A DNA stretch of 7,063 nt from Atopobium sp. UBA2090 (GTDB taxonomy: Bacteria; Actinomycetota; Coriobacteriia; Coriobacteriales; Atopobiaceae): contig DCZG01000099.1 in NCBI GenBank assembly GCA_002331575.1, positions 1 through 7,063 on the forward strand, read 5' to 3'. Shown piece after piece: positions 5,317 to 7,063 of the stretch. Positions within the stretch are counted from its first letter, which is position 1. Every line of letters starts with the position of its first letter. A model generated the notes under the pieces. It was not told the DNA's origin, did no database searches, and worked only from the letters and a program-made list of their open reading frames with translations. A program made the translations under genes and the position numbers.

Positions 5317-6243
5317 CTACGCGAGGAAGTCCTCCACCTGCGCGGCGATGCCCTCGGCGTCGAGGCCGAAGTGGTGCAGGAGCACGTCACCGGGAGCGGA
5401 CGTACCGAAGGACCGCATGCCCACGAAGCGCATGGGCGTGGGGAGCTTGGACGCGAGGAGCTCGGCCACGGCGGAACCCATGCCGCCCCAGACCATGTGC
5501 TCCTCGCAGGTCACGACGCGGCCCGTCTTGGTCGCGGTCGCGAGAATCGCGTCCTCGTCGAGCGGCTTGACGCTGAACACGTCGACCACCTCGGCGGAGA
5601 TGCCCTTCTGGGCGAGCTGGTCGGCGGCGGCGAGCGCCTGGGCGACCTCGACGCCACAGGCGAGGAGGCTGACGTCGGTGCCCTCCCTCAGGACCTTGGC
5701 CTTGCCGAGCGCGAAGTCGGAATCGGTGTTATAGACCTCCGGGACGGGATGCCTGCCCATGCGAACGTAGAACGGTCCCGGCGTCTCGGCGGCGATGCGG
5801 ATGGCAGCCTTGGCGCCGCGATAGTCCGCCGGAACGAGCACGCGCATGTTGGGTAGCATGCGCATCATGCCGACGTCCTCGAGCGACTGGTGCGTGGCAC
5901 CGTCCTCGCCCACCGTGATGCCGGCGTGCGTGGGGCACACCTTGACGTTGAGGTTCGAGTCGCAGACGGTGTTCCTGATCTGGTCGTAGCACCGGCCGGT
6001 CCCGAAGACGGCGAAGGAGCCCGTGAAGGCGATGCGTCCGGTGAGCGAGAGGCCGGCGGCGACGTCCATCATGTCCTGCTCGGCGATGCCGACGTCGACG
6101 AGACGGTCCGGATAGGCCTTCCCGAGCACGCCGGTCTTAGTAAAACCTGCGAGGTCGGCATCGACGGCGACGATGTTCATGCCCTCGTTCACGAGCTCGA
6201 CGAGCGTCTCGCCATATGCCTCGCGCGTTGCCCTCTTAGCCAT
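5317..6243 (-). CDS. Transketolase, C-terminal subunit
   Basis: This 308-residue protein is the second half of a split transketolase: the pyrimidine-binding and C-terminal domains. It joins the N-terminal subunit to make the enzyme that moves a two-carbon ketol unit between sugar phosphates with thiamine diphosphate. Visible are the catalytic glutamate region DVGIAEQDMMDVAAGL (residue 60 onward), THAGITVGEDGATHQSLED, which holds the substrate-binding histidine and acid, and a C-terminal domain with VVDVFSVKPLD and CEEHMVWGGMGSAVAELL. The start at 6243 (MAKRATREAYGETL) is set by AAGGAGG 6 bases upstream and gives the normal subunit length; the open frame to 6495 is an arginine-rich shadow. It overlaps the N-subunit stop by 8 bases, so the subunits are probably made in equal amounts. 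Deoxyxylulose phosphate synthase was considered but that enzyme is usually one ~620-residue chain. Confidence 0.93.
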   Translation of the reverse strand: MAKRATREAYGETLVELVNEGMNIVAVDADLAGFTKTGVLGKAYPDRLVDVGIAEQDMMDVAAGLSLTGRIAFTGSFAVFGTGRCYDQIRNTVCDSNLNVKVCPTHAGITVGEDGATHQSLEDVGMMRMLPNMRVLVPADYRGAKAAIRIAAETPGPFYVRMGRHPVPEVYNTDSDFALGKAKVLREGTDVSLLACGVEVAQALAAADQLAQKGISAEVVDVFSVKPLDEDAILATATKTGRVVTCEEHMVWGGMGSAVAELLASKLPTPMRFVGMRSFGTSAPGDVLLHHFGLDAEGIAAQVEDFLA

Positions 6244-7063
6244 TGTCGGCCTCCTTCTCGAGGCGGGCTCGCTCGGCGTCGAGCTCGGCGAGCGCCTCCA
6301 CTGCCTGGTCATGGCTGGGTGCGGTCCCGTGCCAGCTTGCCTTGTCCTCCATGAACGAGACACCCTTGCCCTTGACCGTGGTGCACACGATCGCCTGCGG
6401 CTGGCCGTGCACTCCCTTGGCCTTGCCGAGGGCGAGACGGACCGCGCGAACGTCGTGACCGTCGATGACCTGGACGTTCCAGCCGAAGGCGGCAAGCTTC
6501 GCCTCGATGTCCCCGAGCGAGCAGACGTCGGTCACATGGCCGTCGATCTGCAGGTTGTTGAGGTCGAGGATCATCGTGAGGTTGTCGAGCTTCCGATGCG
6601 CGGCGAACATGAGGGCCTCCCAGTTGGAGCCCTCCTGCATCTCGCCGTCGCCACAGAGCACGTAGACGCGGGATGACGCGGCGTCGAGCTTCAGGCCGAG
6701 GGCAAGGCCCGCAGCCACGGAGAGTCCCTGGCCGAGGCTGCCGGCGCAGACCTCCACGCCCGGGCACACCTTGTTGTCGGGATGGCCCTGGCAACGGCTG
6801 CCCAGCTGACGAAGGCTCATGATGTCCTCGTCCTCGAGCCAGCCGAGCTTCTTGAAGACCGCGTAGAGGACGGGGACGACGTGACCCTTGGAGAGGACGA
6901 ACCGATCGCGCCCCTCGCTCGTAGGATCGGACGGGTCATAGCTCATCTCGCCGCCGAACCAGAGCTCGGCCATGATGTCGGACGACGAGAGGGATCCTCC
7001 CGGATGTCCGGACTTGGATGCCTCGAGCATCCGGATGATGTCATGACGCAGGTCGTTCGCAAT
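6236..7063 (-). CDS. Transketolase, N-terminal subunit, 5' end cut by window edge
   Basis: This is the thiamine-diphosphate pyrophosphate-binding half of a split transketolase; 275 residues are visible. The frame is open to the window edge, and the extra codons read IANDLRHDIIRMLEASKSGHPGGS, which is the usual family N terminus, so only about ten residues are missing and Met at 7030 is not the start. Visible motifs are SGHPGGSLSSSDI, SKGHVVPVLYA, GHPDNKVCPGVEVCAGSLGQGLS and the cofactor/Mg motif GDGEMQEGSNWEA followed by NN about 20 residues later. Near the end are TTVKGKGVSFMED and WHGTAPS. All the histidines expected for substrate and cofactor contact are present. The gene ends inside the start of the C-terminal subunit gene (ATGGCTAA overlap). 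Its promoter is outside the window. Confidence 0.93.
   Translation of the reverse strand: MANDLRHDIIRMLEASKSGHPGGSLSSSDIMAELWFGGEMSYDPSDPTSEGRDRFVLSKGHVVPVLYAVFKKLGWLEDEDIMSLRQLGSRCQGHPDNKVCPGVEVCAGSLGQGLSVAAGLALGLKLDAASSRVYVLCGDGEMQEGSNWEALMFAAHRKLDNLTMILDLNNLQIDGHVTDVCSLGDIEAKLAAFGWNVQVIDGHDVRAVRLALGKAKGVHGQPQAIVCTTVKGKGVSFMEDKASWHGTAPSHDQAVEALAELDAERARLEKEADNG
6250..6256 (-). promoter_or_regulatory. Ribosome binding site of the transketolase C subunit
   Basis: AAGGAGG on the minus strand lies 6 bases before ATG at 6243, inside the last codons of the N-subunit gene. It decides the start in favour of the 308-residue protein. Confidence 0.8.

Noticed and set aside
4722..6243. RpiB plus split transketolase as a sulfoquinovose (sulfo-transketolase) pathway
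   Set aside because: RpiB keeps the arginines that bind phosphate (Arg132, Arg136), and no sulfoquinovosidase, sulfonate exporter or reductase gene is in the window; it remains only a remote alternative pending the flanking genes.

Overview
The window is GC-rich DNA with densely packed genes, strong GGAGG-type ribosome binding sites and heavy use of G/C in third codon positions. The gene set is two FeoA proteins, a short DtxR-type regulator, a split transketolase, RpiB, a cupin-type glucose-6-phosphate isomerase and a ~580-residue class I mannose-6-phosphate isomerase with an extra N-terminal domain. Together these suggest an anaerobic or fermentative, high-GC Gram-positive bacterium. A member of the Coriobacteriia (Olsenella/Atopobium/Collinsella relatives) is my best guess. 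This comes from gene content and composition only, not from a database match.

Left part (1-2086), metal homeostasis. Two feoA genes run leftward on the minus strand; the second is cut by the window edge, and a feoB permease gene would be expected beyond it. A DtxR-family regulator gene, followed 3 bases later by a metallo-beta-lactamase-fold hydrolase gene, runs rightward. The 254-base region between the two units is AT-rich in its middle. It holds a perfect GTTAGG-N4-CCTAAC palindrome and a second, half-degenerate copy, both resembling DtxR/IdeR iron boxes. They overlap two back-to-back candidate promoters. The simplest reading is that the regulator, charged with Fe(II), represses both the feo unit and its own gene.

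Right part (2102-7063), sugar-phosphate interconversion, all on the minus strand. In transcription order: transketolase N-terminal subunit (5' end off the window), transketolase C-terminal subunit (8-base overlap), a 14-bp perfect hairpin in a 148-base gap, rpiB, cupin glucose-6-phosphate isomerase, and the two-domain class I mannose-6-phosphate isomerase (2-base gap). These enzymes all work around fructose 6-phosphate and the pentose phosphates: hexose-phosphate isomerisation, ribulose/ribose 5-phosphate isomerisation and two-carbon ketol transfer. No kinase, transporter or sugar regulator is visible, so the true substrate of the cluster is open. The two parts meet tail to tail with only 15 bases between stop codons.

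I see no tRNA, rRNA, insertion sequence, CRISPR array or phage gene. There is no stretch longer than about 255 bases without a gene. I do not see a clearly new system. The points most worth checking are the iron-box promoter region, the regulator that lacks its SH3 domain beside free-standing FeoA (SH3-like) proteins, and the two-domain isomerase inside a compact sugar-isomerase cluster.
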